Source: Scolanthus callimorphus (lineage: Eukaryota > Cnidaria > Anthozoa > Actiniaria > Edwardsiidae). Taken from it: a DNA stretch of 64,000 bases. The position numbers were made by a program, and so were the translations under genes. The first letter of the stretch is position 1; each line of letters begins with the position of its first letter. The DNA is taken from NCBI GenBank assembly GCA_033964015.1, contig CM066918.1:21039387-21103386 (forward strand). Direction: 5' to 3'. Below the pieces are notes generated by a model. It ran no database searches. It was given only the letters and a program-made list of their open reading frames with translations, and was not told where the DNA came from. Shown here piece by piece: positions 45,039 through 55,564 of this stretch.

Positions 45039-46520
45039 ATGGCGGCAAATGTTATTGCTATCGATTCGGATGATTTTCAAGAGTTACTCCACTCATTCCG
45101 TAAATGTGTCGAAAGAATCAGCTCAGCGTATCAGTCAAGAGATAAGATCATTTTAGAAATGTGCGAACGGGCACTCCTAGAGCAAACGAAAGTTTTGATG
45201 GCTGTCTCCACACATCTAAGTACGGTGCAAAATACTACTCTACTTGCGGAACTCACAGACAGCCTTGTCGTTTTACTTAAGAACTTATCTGAAGCACTTG
45301 AAAACTGGCCAGGGCAATCCGGACAACAGGGAATTCATTTGGAACGTTTAAAAAGCACGGGAGGAAGGCCAGCATACTATATTCCAAAAAACTTGATTGA
45401 GCAACTTCGTGAGACTGGTATGTCCTGGCAAAACATTGCAAGGTTTCTGAATATTTCTGAAAAAACACTGTATCGCAAAAGGATTGAACTCGGTGTGGAA
45501 GATGGGTTTTGTGATATCTCGGACGAAGAACTAGACAGAGAAATCGAGCACACCTTAGGACTAACACCCTATAGTGGAGAATCTTATGTCAGAGGAAGTC
45601 TAGCAGGGAAAGGGATAAAGGTACAAAGGTCAAGAGTTCGAGAAAGTCTGCAAAGGATTGATAATATTGGAAGGGCAGTAAGAACAAGGTTTGCCATTTA
45701 TAGGAGAACTTACGATGTTGCTGGTGCCAACCACCTTTGGCATATAGATTCGAACCATAAACTGATTTCTTGGAGATTTGTGATTCACGGTTGTATTGAC
45801 GGTTTTAGCAGGGCTATAGTCTATTTGAAATGTTTCATGAACAACAAAGCCAATACTGTACTCAGTCTATTTGAGGATGGAGTCCTTGACTTCGGTCTGC
45901 CATCACGTGTCCGGGGTGATCAAGGGATGGAAAACATTGATGTAGCTAGGTATATGATTGCAAACAGGGGAAGTGACAGGGGTAGCTTTATTGCAGGTCG
46001 GAGTGTTCACAATCAGAGGATAGAGCGTCTATGGGCTGAAGTTAACAGGGTATCTTCAGCATTTTACATTGATCTATTCAAATTTTTGGAAAACAGCCAA
46101 CTACTTGATTCATTAGATGATGTTCACTTGTTGGCTTTAGAGTATGTGTTCCTCCCAAGAATCAATGCTTCATTGTCTGAGTTTAGAAGCCAATGGAACC
46201 ACCATGGTATCAGAACCACTGGGCACCATTCACCACTAGCATTGTGGAACACTTCTCTACTCACCGCTCCAAGTGATTCAACAGTCACAAACTGGGAAGT
46301 ATACGGCATTGATTATGATGGTCCATTGCCAGATGTTATCACAGAGAATAATGTAGTTGTCCCAGAATCACACGTGATCCTTACAGAACAGGAACTCCAG
46401 CTCATCCAGCACAGAGTGGACCCTCTTTCAGATGATGGCAACAATGGAATAGACCATTTCAAGCAAACATTGTCATATTACAAGACTTTGGGCTCTAAAA
46501 GTAATTCTATTCAGAACTGA
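45039..46520 (+). CDS. DDE (integrase-fold) transposase, 493 aa, intact
   Basis: The ATG at 45039 lies in a good context (TTTTTAAATGGCGG) and the frame is open to a TGA at 46518-46520. Residues 1-90 are helical. Residues ~115-150 form a helix-turn-helix ([20 protein letters not shown]), fitting TIR binding. The catalytic core shows D237 ([11 protein letters not shown]), D294 ([10 protein letters not shown]) and E329 (HNQRIERLW), 34 residues between the last two. [17 protein letters not shown] matches the rve-type integrase fold. [14 protein letters not shown] and SPLALW follow at the C-terminus. No chromodomain or zinc finger was seen. All catalytic residues are present and no disruption was found. 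Expected role: cutting and joining of the transposon ends. The IS3EU assignment rests on TSD and TIR form plus this fold; another rve-like DNA-transposon group remains possible. Confidence 0.85.
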   Translation: MAANVIAIDSDDFQELLHSFRKCVERISSAYQSRDKIILEMCERALLEQTKVLMAVSTHLSTVQNTTLLAELTDSLVVLLKNLSEALENWPGQSGQQGIHLERLKSTGGRPAYYIPKNLIEQLRETGMSWQNIARFLNISEKTLYRKRIELGVEDGFCDISDEELDREIEHTLGLTPYSGESYVRGSLAGKGIKVQRSRVRESLQRIDNIGRAVRTRFAIYRRTYDVAGANHLWHIDSNHKLISWRFVIHGCIDGFSRAIVYLKCFMNNKANTVLSLFEDGVLDFGLPSRVRGDQGMENIDVARYMIANRGSDRGSFIAGRSVHNQRIERLWAEVNRVSSAFYIDLFKFLENSQLLDSLDDVHLLALEYVFLPRINASLSEFRSQWNHHGIRTTGHHSPLALWNTSLLTAPSDSTVTNWEVYGIDYDGPLPDVITENNVVVPESHVILTEQELQLIQHRVDPLSDDGNNGIDHFKQTLSYYKTLGSKSNSIQN

Positions 46521-47080
46521 TTGGTTTGCATAAAATAACACACTACAAGAATTGTGTCAAAACATAACTTTATGTTCATTGCATGTTGTGGTGAACTGGA
46601 GGAATACAATAATAGTAAGAGCCATCAAGAGATATAACAAATCTTCCTCTGAAACCTGTGTATTGAAAAAAGTTTACAAGTGCTCTATATTTTGCTATAT
46701 TTTCAGAAACACTTATTTGGGTCCATAAAGGTAGCCTTCCTTAGTGATAATCGCAATTGTGTTTCAGAAAATTTTGTATCCATTTGTGGTGTACCTACTG
46801 GACAGTATCATTTTTTTCCTTACAAGGAACACTGGATGCTGGTGAAGAACATAACTATACTGGATATAAATACTTTTATTAACATTTTAATAATAATATC
46901 TTTGTATAATGTTGGCATTAAACGTTTGATTGTAAATAATCTTTCTTTCAAGTACAAGTAATGATCTGCAACTCTCAAATGAACATGCAACAGAAACAAT
47001 GATTTTCTTTCAGACATAATAAAAAGGGAGAATATTCATGATGCTGAAATGTAGTAGAATTATTGCTTCTGTAGCACTGT
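46521..47080. other. Transposase 3' flank
   Basis: AT-rich; AATAAA-like words near 46536 and 47020 could serve polyadenylation. No further gene of the transposon was identified here. Confidence 0.4.
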
Positions 47081-49205
47081 CCCCTGCGAAACATCCATTA
47101 GAATTTCATGGATTTCCATGGAAATTGAAAGGAATTCCATGGAATAGTTCCATGAAATTCCATGGAAATTCCATGGAATTCCATGGAATGAAGGTGTTAA
47201 TTTTCATGGTAAATTCGAACATAGAATTCGATGGAATTCCTTGGAATTCCAAGCATCGTTTTAGAGCTTGGAAATATCCGTAGAATTCCATTGAATTCAA
47301 TGGAATTGAAATACACGAAATTGTCTGGCGTTAGCTGTCTCATTTCTCTTGCAATTTAATAGAATCTTTTGGAATTTATTTGAACTTCACTGGAATCTAT
47401 TGGAAATTAATGGAATATATTTGAAATTAATAGAATCTTTCGGAAAACATGCCTTCTAATACCGATGCATTTACTTTTGGTATAAAACCTATATTATCTA
47501 CGTAAATTTGCATTTCATTTTGTAAAACTTTAATGGAACTTGCCCCAGCAATTCCTCCGCAAGGCCAATTAGTCCGTTTTGGATGAGAAAGATGCCGTGT
47601 GCACATCACAACGCCTTTTCCCGCTACACATTTAAGAAAAAACAATTGTATGAAAGAAAGGCCATGTTGAAAAAAATACATTTGTTCCTAAATTGTTTGG
47701 TGTTAAATTATCCTAACTGTTGCTACAGCCTGCCTACTCTAAGCCGACTTTCTCTTTAGCTATAACATAATAGTGCAGGTTTCGTATGACTGTGAAAAGT
47801 GCCGCGGTACGGCGCGGTACTGTCGCGGTGGCGGTACGGAACCTGGCTTGCTGTAAATGGAATTAAATCGCCAATGAAATCGCGTAGTCGCGGTACGCTC
47901 ACGGTCGCGGCGCGGAACAACTTTGTCACGGTACTTTTCACAGTCATACGAAATCTGCTCTAAGTGTTTTTGTAAGTAAGTAAGTAAGTAAAAGCTTTAT
48001 TTATACACGGTAGAACCTTCAGGTAAAGACTGTTTGAATTAACACCGCAGTAACTTAATCCATCTTAGCTGTTAATATTCTACTCACGCAAAAAACCTAC
48101 ACGTTCGAATGAAAAGATATTTAACTCCGCTGGAATATCCAACACACCTATCCGAAATATTATGGTATAAAGTAGCATTTAGACGAAGAAATACTATTAC
48201 TTGCTATTTGTACTATTCGCGTTGAACGATTGAACGATCAGATCGACCCTCGCACGGGATGACACGAAAGTGAGGGGCACTCAGATGCCAACTTAACGAA
48301 TGGTAAATAATCCGAGAATGTCGAGCCACCGAGACCCGAGGTTTAGATTAGAATGCAAACATTGCTGTAGGGAAAGCACCAGTTCATATAGTTCGTCGCT
48401 TAAAGTGTTTACGCCGCCGTAACACAAGATTATAACGACTACGCGCCCGTTAAGTCATGTGGTGCACCTCTGCAGAATTAGCACAGCCAAAATACATCAA
48501 CTCGGAGCCCCAAATATACTCTCCAAACTAAATATCAATACCAAAAGCATGTAAAATATGATATGCTAGCATTTTCAGAGTTCTATAAGATTAGAAATCG
48601 TTCAAACCAGGCTGTCCAAGCTGTTCAAAACTCGAGGTATAATACATATTAAACGGCTGCGCCTGTCAGCTAGTCTGAGCAGCCTTAGAAATCCGTTTAC
48701 ACTCAACATGTTCAATCCATTGATAAGGTACGTGCTCTCTTTACTTACCTGTAATATACAGGATATATTCCCACGTTGTACAATCCCATGATAAGGTCTA
48801 ATGGACGAAGGTGAACTTCCTAAACTCTCCTGACCTCTTTTGAGCCCGCATTTGTGTTGCGTGTTTTCAACCGCCAAACATTGCATTCTATGGTTGTTGA
48901 GTCTGCATTATGTTTCGAGCTGTCAAAATTAGTTTGGAATTGTTTGGAATTTGCTGGAACTGTGATTAGTCTGTTAATTAAGCCGAGAGTTCAACTATAT
49001 TCCATTCTTTTCCAAACATTTGACACCTTCTCTTAAGCATCCTTCTGGAATTGCATTGAATTCAAGGGAATTCCAGAAGTCTTTCCCTGACAGAAATAGG
49101 CGTTTAAAAACGCATTTTGGAATCCTTTAGAAAACAGTTGAATTCGATGGAATTCCATTCAATTTAACTGTTTTCCAAAAAAGCTTGGAATCCATTTCGC
49201 AGGGG
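47081..49205. mobile_element. ~2.1-kb nested element with CCCCTGCGAAA ends and iterated GGAATTCCAT
   Basis: CCCCTGCGAAA at the left (47081) is matched by TTTCGCAGGGG at the right (ending 49205). Both ends are followed inward by dense GGAATTCCATGG/TTCCATGGAA words in mixed orientation (47095-47300 and 49035-49195). The interior includes a 185-bp MITE (47775-47959), a (TAAG)n run at 47970-47990 next to CTTTATTTATAC (a LINE-like 3' tail, minus), and a minus-strand frame (47427-47681) without recognised family. No clear target duplication was found. It sits in the convergent gap of the host transposon, where it breaks neither gene. Confidence 0.6.
47775..47959. mobile_element. 185-bp MITE
   Basis: GCAGGTTTCGTATGACTGTG at the left pairs with CACAGTCATACGAAATCTGC at the right; the inverted repeats continue through AAAAGT(G/A)CCG. 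The interior is GC-rich (CGCGGTAC words). Target duplication not determined. Confidence 0.7.
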
Positions 49206-49336
49206 GTGGTCAATTATAATATGATAATCAATTTCAACTGATCAATTAACAACAACAACAACAACAATAAACCAGAACTCTATAGATGGAGGCTCTAATA
49301 AAAAGTGCGGTACAAGGGAGCCTAACTAACATATAA

Positions 49337-49579
49337 AATTGACCTATATCACTATGACGTCACACCAAAACAAACCCTTTTGTTTTATGCAAAGTATTAT
49401 GGTCCCTAAAAAGAATAAACATGAAGCAAAACTTGGTATTAGAACTGTGGAAATCGAAACAAAGGCACATGGATATTTACCAGATTAAGCTGAAAAAGGT
49501 TTCGCCAATTTCCCATTATTCATTAGGCCTTTTCAACTATGTAAACAAACCGTGACGCCATAGTGATATAGGGCAATTG
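49337..49579. mobile_element. ~243-bp MITE
   Basis: AATTGACCTATATCACTATG followed by ACGTCAC at the left is inverted at the right (GTGACGCCATAGTGATATAGGGCAATT). Both arms continue with GTTTGTTT-like wording inward. No coding capacity. Confidence 0.7.
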
Positions 49580-49805
49580 ACATTAGTAGTCTGTGCCCCA
49601 TTCAAAATCTGGTCATCTAAACAACTATCTAGATTGTCTTTTACAGTAGTTTCAGACTACTGTACAAAGCCCTATTGACCAACGTGACAGCACAAATTAA
49701 AAAGACTTTATCAGAAAAGTAAAAAAAAAATCCTAAAAAAGTTCAACATTCCTCAGTGTGTTCCTCCTTCAGGTGTGTTCAACCCTTATCAGGGATGTTT
49801 TCATC

Positions 49806-52800
49806 TCAAATGATGCTAAAGCCCCAGTTTGCTGCTAACCCTAGGATGTTCATAAATGCTTCAGATACCTCATTGTATGATTCATACGTTGAGGGAATAA
49901 CCAGCAGTGGGCCACAAGTATGGGCGACTGGCAGGCGCTTTTCCTTTATCTCCTTGCTGAAACCCACATCTATCTTCTCAACAGTGATAACGTTGCTTCC
50001 TGTGATAAACTGCAAGAATGCACCAAGTAGACGGCTGTCAAGAGACTTCACAAATCGCTTCAAATGGTCAAATACTTCCTTTTCACCATCGCTTACAGGA
50101 TTTGCCACAAACAACTTGCACACCTTCTTAGTTGTGGGCCTCTTGTTGTCATAGAACTTTGTCAAATCAGTGATGCTCTGGAACTCTTTATATGGCTTCA
50201 AGACCTTGACAATTGGCAGCCAAGCACTTGATATATATTTGGCTTTCTGGATGAGCTCTTGGTGTGAAAGCTCCTTCAGGATTGTAGGCAGATTCTCCTT
50301 GGATGGAATTCGGAAACACTTATAACTGGAAAGCACATCAATGAGCTCATCATTGCCAGAGGTATCCTCACTATCACTAGCAAGAGCTTTCTTGACAGTT
50401 TCACTCTCATCACTTGGCATATAATCATAAAAGGCACTCAGCAACCAGTCTGCAGGGATGTCATCCTCGGGAAGCAGGCATGAAGCAATAAATGCCCTTG
50501 ACAACGCAATTGGAAAGTAGCGCTCTCTAATAAAACCAAAAACCAGGATACGAGAAGCACTTTCCCACTCAGACCTCTGGTAATCATGTCTGATATGAGG
50601 CACTTTTTCAGACGCACCTATTGTCAAGGAGTTATTAAATTCTCGCCAGAAGATACTTAGCACTTCCCGTGTAACTCCAGACCCGATCCCCACTTCGTCT
50701 TCTCCTTTTACATCAACTATTGTAAATTGCAAGGCGCAATAAAGGATCGTTGGCTTTTTGAAGATCATTATCATATCCCGGAGGACATTGTTTCTGTTAA
50801 TCCTGACTATTTCTTCAGCACCAGACAGCAAAGCTTCAACAAACTCAGTATTAGGTCCATCCACCACCATCGCATAATCTGCACCTTCAATAGCTACTTC
50901 TGGGCCACCTTGAAAGAAACAAAAAATGACACATAGCAGAGTCAATTGAGGGTTTGCTATAAAGTAAAAACCTGCGTATAAGAACCTGTTTTTTCAAGGT
51001 TAGGCTAAATAATTTTGAAAAAATTCTTATACATTTACTGTAAGGTTCTTATATAAATGGTGTATAAAATGGCAAATTCTAGCCTAATTTCTTAATTCCA
51101 AGGTTCTTATAATGTATGGTAGGTTGCAGACAGGTTCCAAATGAATTTACAAAGATTGAGATAAAGCTACATGATTGTACATTTACCATTAACAGTGAGA
51201 TCATGTGAAGAGGTGCTTGGACTGCCATTGTCCACAGTATTGGCATCTGTTAAAATATTAGCATCATGATTAGATTTCAACTCACAGCTGGAATTAGGCT
51301 TTTGCATTTAAAATTTGCACCCCCTGTTGAGGACCTCTGATTCATTGATATCAAGTATTACCCCTGGAATTCCATACTTTTGTGTTTCCCCCTGGAAATT
51401 GTAGTTATGTCATTGCCCCTGGAATTCTGGGTTTCATTTACATTACCCTTCTGGAATTCCAAGTTACAGTACAGGCCACAAGTAATGTAACCTCAAGTGA
51501 AGTCAAGCGTAAGTCACTCGCAAAAAAAACATAAAAAATAAAACAATTGTACTTCACCTGGAGTTCCAAGGTGCTCGACCAGGGGGTTAACAGTGAGATC
51601 GTGTGAAGAGGTGCTTGGACTGCTACTATCTTCCACAGTATTGGCATCTGGTAAAAATCAGCATCAACGTTTTAAAACAATTGCTAGTATGACACTTGTT
51701 CAGCCATGAGAATACAATAGCCTAGGGAAAATAATCTGGCTGCCCCACTGGGATGTATTCCTCACTGTGATTGCACCATGATACTTTATGTCTTGTGTGA
51801 GGAATGCTGAACAGGGTATTAGGCAAGACCACTGGGGGGTGCTCGGGTAGAAACATGATGGAGGAGTCTGACAGAGCTCCAAAATTCAAACCCCCAAAAA
51901 TACCTGAGCCATATAATATACTTTAAAAAAATATGTTGAACCCCCCCTCATGTTTCTACCCAAGTACCCTCCCTGGGAGCAAGACTTTGATAAATGAATG
52001 ATGAGCTAATTACCTTGATCAGTGGATGTAATTGTTGATGTCGATCTGTCTGTGAATGCCGCATTCATCAGATCTTCGCCATCACTATGTTCTATAATAG
52101 CCAGAACAATAAAGTTGTTACTTGAAATGCTATCAACCCTGATTTGATAATTTCCTTGGAGCAAATATATTTTATAACATGCTCTACTGGAAAGGATGAG
52201 ACTGGTTTGTGATTATATTACTGAAGCCTGTGAGAGGGATCCCATCTGAATGAAGACAGACAGGGGCACTTGCTCTATCCCTTTGCTAAAAAAAACAAGG
52301 TGATCCTGGAGTAAAATGTCTCTATCACTTCAATTAATTCCTTTGCTCACACCCAGTTCAACCATCCGTGAGTTTTAAATTCCCTTAGTCCCCTGGGCAT
52401 TGCAGAATCTCCATAATACAATTTTACCTGTTTTCCTTTCTTCCTCTTTGCTTTCCACATCTTTGCTTTCCTCCTCTTCATTTTCCTCCTCTTCATTTTC
52501 CTGACAACAGATTCAATAAGAATGAAACAATTTATTATCAAATGTGAATAAGTACTCAAACCAGGCCTCTGATTTCCCATTTTGCATGTTCCATAATGCA
52601 TAACATGTACTTCCTATTATACAGTCACAGCCGCTAATATTGTTAGTTAAGAACTTTAAATATCCCTATTGTTCTTTTCTGTAGCTGTTTCAATAGGTGT
52701 GAAAAGAACAATAGGGACGTGTAGATATGTGTATAAATTTTCAAACAACCTTGAAATGGGGGGCAAGGTGTCTGGGCCCCACCTTCAAGCCACTAAAAAT

Positions 52801-53596
52801 ACAGTAAAGCAAACATCAAATTGTGGCAAGAGTAGCTAAGCTGAGATTTAACTCACACTTTCATGATGAGAGTTGATGAGGGTCTGTGAGGGTGCATGAG
52901 AGACATATTTAATAACATGACATAATAACATACCTGTTCTAGTTCATGTAAAAGAGCAATGCTCGGCCTAACATAGACAGGCTTGTTCTTTGCCTTGAAC
53001 AGCCTGTGGATAATTGTGCCATCTACTCCTTGTTGTCCAGGGACAAGGGCAGGCTTGACCAAAGAGTGGTGAACAGAGTGAAGGATTTCGATCTCTGTAA
53101 ATGCAGGGATTAAATCGCCGAATGCTTCAATGATGGTCGTCTCAACATCAATTTCTGTCATGGCTTTGTTAAAACGGCATCCAGTGAGTACATGACCTCG
53201 TTGGGATAGAATAAGTTTAGTTCCTTGCCGTGGCACTGAAGTGGCCATGGGGCCACTTAATAAAACAATATCGCACATAAAAACACTATTGGCTGGTGGT
53301 TTTGGAGTACGACGCCTCCCAGTAAAGCCCTGAGATAGCCTGCGATTATTATTTAGGCGCCTAAATCTTGAAATTGGGGCGGTCGGTGGTCTTGCAGTAC
53401 TTGTTGTAATCGACGTAGCACTGGGGCCACTGGAGCCGGACGATCCAACGTTAGAACTACTTGTAGTAGTCGTACTTCCCCGAGAGACTTCTTGGGCATT
53501 TCTTTGGGCATCCCGGGTAGTTATTATGACATCGGATAGATTTTGAACTGTCTCGATAAGGGATCGTACATCTCGCTCCATGCTGCTGGCAGCCAT
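49806..53596 (-). CDS. HECT-domain E3 ubiquitin ligase-like protein, six exons, ~688 aa, intact
   Basis: Exons (minus): 53596-52934, 52500-52428, 52091-52014, 51647-51558, 51246-51187, 50908-49806. Each junction has a GT donor and AG acceptor, and phases match throughout (first intron phase 0, the rest phase 1), with no stop. The ATG context is AACATGGCTGCC. Exon 1 is Ser/Thr-rich, then a globular domain (CDIVLLSGPM, VYVRPSIALLHELEQ). Exons 2-5 encode an acidic Ser/Thr linker, and exons 4 and 5 are near duplicates (DANTV...SPSTSSHDLTVN). Exon 6 is a HECT domain: GPEVAIEGADYAMVVDGPNT, GIGSGVTREVLSIFW, and near the end RLPVAHTCGPLLVIPSTYES with catalytic Cys ~653. HECT ligases pass ubiquitin to substrates through this cysteine. 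Similar genes are annotated in fish and cnidarians as G2/M-phase-specific E3 ligase-like (recall). The gene lies wholly inside the transposon, opposite the transposase. Confidence 0.8.
50977..51111. mobile_element. 135-bp inverted-repeat element in the last HECT-gene intron
   Basis: TATAAGAACCTG..TTCAAGGTTAGGCTA at the left pairs with TAGCCTAA..CAAGGTTCTTATA at the right. It lies between exons 5 and 6 and does not touch splice sites. Confidence 0.6.
52663..52717. repeat. Hairpin with 17-bp stem
   Basis: TCCCTATTGTTCTTTTC (52663-52679) and GAAAAGAACAATAGGGA (52701-52717) are perfect inverted copies with a 21-base loop. It lies in the first HECT-gene intron; a short MITE or a structured intron element. 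Confidence 0.7.
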
Positions 53597-53629
53597 GTTG
53601 TGATCGCCTTGTCCGACCGCTGACCGCTC

Positions 53630-53730
53630 CAACCTCGTTCCCAGGGCCTTCTCGGTCGTTTTTCAAAATGGCGGTAACCGCGGGACCGCCATTTTGAAAA
53701 ACGACCGAGAAGGCCCTGGGGACGAGGTTG
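53630..53730. mobile_element. 101-bp near-perfect palindromic MITE upstream of the HECT gene
   Basis: CAACCTCGTTCCCAGGGCCT at the left and its inverse AGGCCCTGGGGACGAGGTTG at the right; the arms continue TCTCGGTCGTTTTTCAAAATGGCGG to a short centre. It is flanked by CTGACCGCTC on both sides (53620-53629 and 53731-53740), a 10-bp duplication, the size range of Mutator-like elements. The local sequence repeats GACCGCTGACCG, so part of that match may be coincidental. It ends 34 bases upstream of the HECT start codon. Confidence 0.75.
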
Positions 53731-53783
53731 CTGACCGCTCATGTTCCAGACCGCTGACCGTTCCCAGCTCGCACACAATCGAT

Positions 53784-54075
53784 AATCAATCGATATTCTC
53801 GTCAACTAAAGTGTAAAACTCGTCTAGTGATTTTTGTCTCGTCAACTAAAGTGTAAACTCGCCTAATGAATTTTTTCTTGTCTAGTAAAGTATAAAACTG
53901 GTATACTAAAGTGAAAAACTCGTCTACTAAAGTGTAAAACTCGTCTACTAAAGTGTAAAACTCGTCTAGTGATTTTTTTTCTCGTCTAGTAAAGTGTAAA
54001 ACTCGTCTAGTGATATTTAATTCTCATATAGTAAACTTTATTTCAATACACTTTTGTCCGGTTCGGCTTGCCATA
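53784..54075 (-). repeat. Right TIR of the IS3EU-like transposon
   Basis: The inverse of the left TIR: the outer ~90 bases are identical, then fewer CTAGACGAGTTTTACACTT copies, ending at the same GAATATCGATTGATT inner border. It is 292 bp versus ~414 bp on the left, so the TIRs differ in copy number of the iterated motif. Confidence 0.9.
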
Positions 54076-54081
54076 AAAGGC

Positions 54082-55401
54082 GACGGGAAAAAACGCACAA
54101 GGTCTGCAGAAGTGAGAACGACCAGCACCCTAGGCCAGCTCGACCCCTTCATTGCTGATGGTCTGTTGCGCGTCGGCGGACGCCTAGGCCGCGCTCAGAT
54201 ATCTGACGAAGCAAGACATACCATAATCCTCCCCAAGCGTCATCACGTGGTTGATCTGATAGTGCGATACTACCATGAAGCATACGGCCACTCAGGCCTA
54301 GAGTACGTGCTGTCCTCCATTCGCAGGCGCTTCTGGATAGTTAAGGCGAGACCAACCATCAAACGCATCCACAACACCTGCTTCAGTTGCAGGAGGAGGC
54401 AGGCGCCCGTCCAGGAACAAAAGATGGCACACCTTCCACAGGATAGAGTCACCCCTTCCAAACCACCATTTTCCCTTGTTGGAGTCGACTACTTCGGTCC
54501 GATCCTCGTCCGACGAGGCAGATCCCTGGTGAAGAGATATGGCGCGCTCTTTACCTGCCTCTCAATCAGAGCGGTGCATATAGAAATCGCACACAGTCTA
54601 GACACACAGTCATTTCTCAATGCCTTAAGGAGGTTCATCGCGCGAAGAGGAGCCCCGGAAGAGATCAGGTCCGACAATGGCACCAACTTTGTTGGAGGCA
54701 ACAAGGAACTCCGAGAAGCTATCAAAGAATGGAATCAAGCGAAAATCGAAGACTTCCTCATGCAACACTCTACAAAGTGGATATTCAATCCCCCTGCTGG
54801 CTCCCATCACGGCGGAGTGTGGGAGCGATGCATCCGCACGACAAGAAAGTTAATGAGCGCTATCTGTAAGGAGCAGACACTTGACGACGAAAGCCTTCTG
54901 ACCTTGATGTGCGAGGTGGAGTTCATTATCAATGGTAGGTCCATAACAAAGGTCTCGGATGATGTTAACGATTGGGAAGCTCTTACCCCAAACCATCTTC
55001 TCCTTCTACGAGCTGGACCGATGCTGCCACCTGGGCTGTTCGCCAAGCATGATCTGTATACTCGACGACGGTGGCGCCAAGTGCAATATCTAGCCGATGT
55101 GTTCTGGCGCCGATGGGTGAGAGAGTATCTCCCCTCTCTGCAACAGCGACAGCGCTGGAATACAAGCAGACGTAATCTACGAGTCAACGACATAGTACTC
55201 GTGGTTGACGAGTCAACCCCGCGCAATTTGTGGCCTTTGGGTCGCATCCTGGAAGTGAGAAAGAGCAACCACGACGGGCTAGTGCGGTCGGTGAAAGTGA
55301 AGACCATGACAAGTGTGCTGGAGCGGCCGACCGACAAGCTCGTCCTTCTGGAAGGAGACGACAGCCAAGCAGAGGAACCTACTCAAGTAGCAGATAAGTA
55401 G
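54082..55401 (+). pseudogene. BEL 2 integrase, catalytic part after the nested transposon
   Basis: Open from the insertion joint to a stop at 55401. It carries FIADGLLRVGGRLGRA, the zinc finger (HEAYGHSG ... CFSCRRRQ), the catalytic residues in LVGVDYFGPIL, EIRSDNGTNFVGG and HHGGVWERCI, and the C-terminal domain (PRNLWPLGRI, VLERPTDKLVLL). Within this piece no stop or shift was found. It cannot be expressed in frame because of the 9.6-kb insertion at its 5' side; an ATG within the TIR would give only a chimeric start. Confidence 0.87.
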
Positions 55402-55552
55402 AACTCCTCCTTAGTATGAACTGTGTTACAAACACTTAAAGAACTGATTTATCATTATCGACATATATATTCTCATGTTTTGTTTATTTAGCATTTATGA
55501 TTATCTTGTAGTTTCTTACCGCGCTATTGTAAAGGCCCTGAGAACCGCCTTT

Positions 55553-55564
55553 AAGGGGCCGGAA
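55553..55564 (+). promoter_or_regulatory. BEL 2 polypurine tract
   Basis: AAGGGGCCGGAA lies immediately before the TG of the 3' LTR, the expected position of the plus-strand primer; it is interrupted by CC. Confidence 0.5.

Larger units (their letters stand above)
44499..54075. mobile_element. 9577-bp IS3EU-like DNA transposon with DDE transposase and HECT E3 ligase genes
   Basis: The terminal inverted repeats start TATGGCAAGCCGAACCGGAC and are identical for the first ~70 bases. The flanks are a perfect 6-bp duplication, AAAGGC (44493-44498 and 54076-54081), inside the BEL 2 integrase frame. A 6-bp duplication and TA-starting TIRs agree with what I recall of the IS3EU superfamily, whose transposase is related to IS3/retroviral integrases. 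Two convergent genes read inward from the TIRs: the transposase (45039-46520, plus) and a six-exon HECT-domain gene (53596-49806, minus). Both are free of stops and shifts, so the copy may be recent and possibly autonomous (inference). A ~2.1-kb nested element and several MITEs lie between and in the genes. Confidence 0.85.

Noticed and set aside
45277..45567. Antisense ORF of 96 codons over the transposase
   Set aside because: It is a shadow of the transposase frame, with no homology and no signals of its own.
47106..47300. ORFs rich in NSMEFHG-type repeats on both strands
   Set aside because: They are translations of the GGAATTCCATGG palindrome array and have no protein meaning.
52347..52601. 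Minus-strand Lys/Arg-rich ORF (MKRRKMKRRK)
   Set aside because: It is the wrong frame of HECT-gene exon 2, whose acidic frame joins exons 1 and 3 in phase.
54010..54080. ATG at the right TIR as the true start of the BEL 2 integrase
   Set aside because: The first ~20 residues are encoded by the transposon TIR; the target duplication at 54076-54081 shows that the upstream sequence is an insertion.
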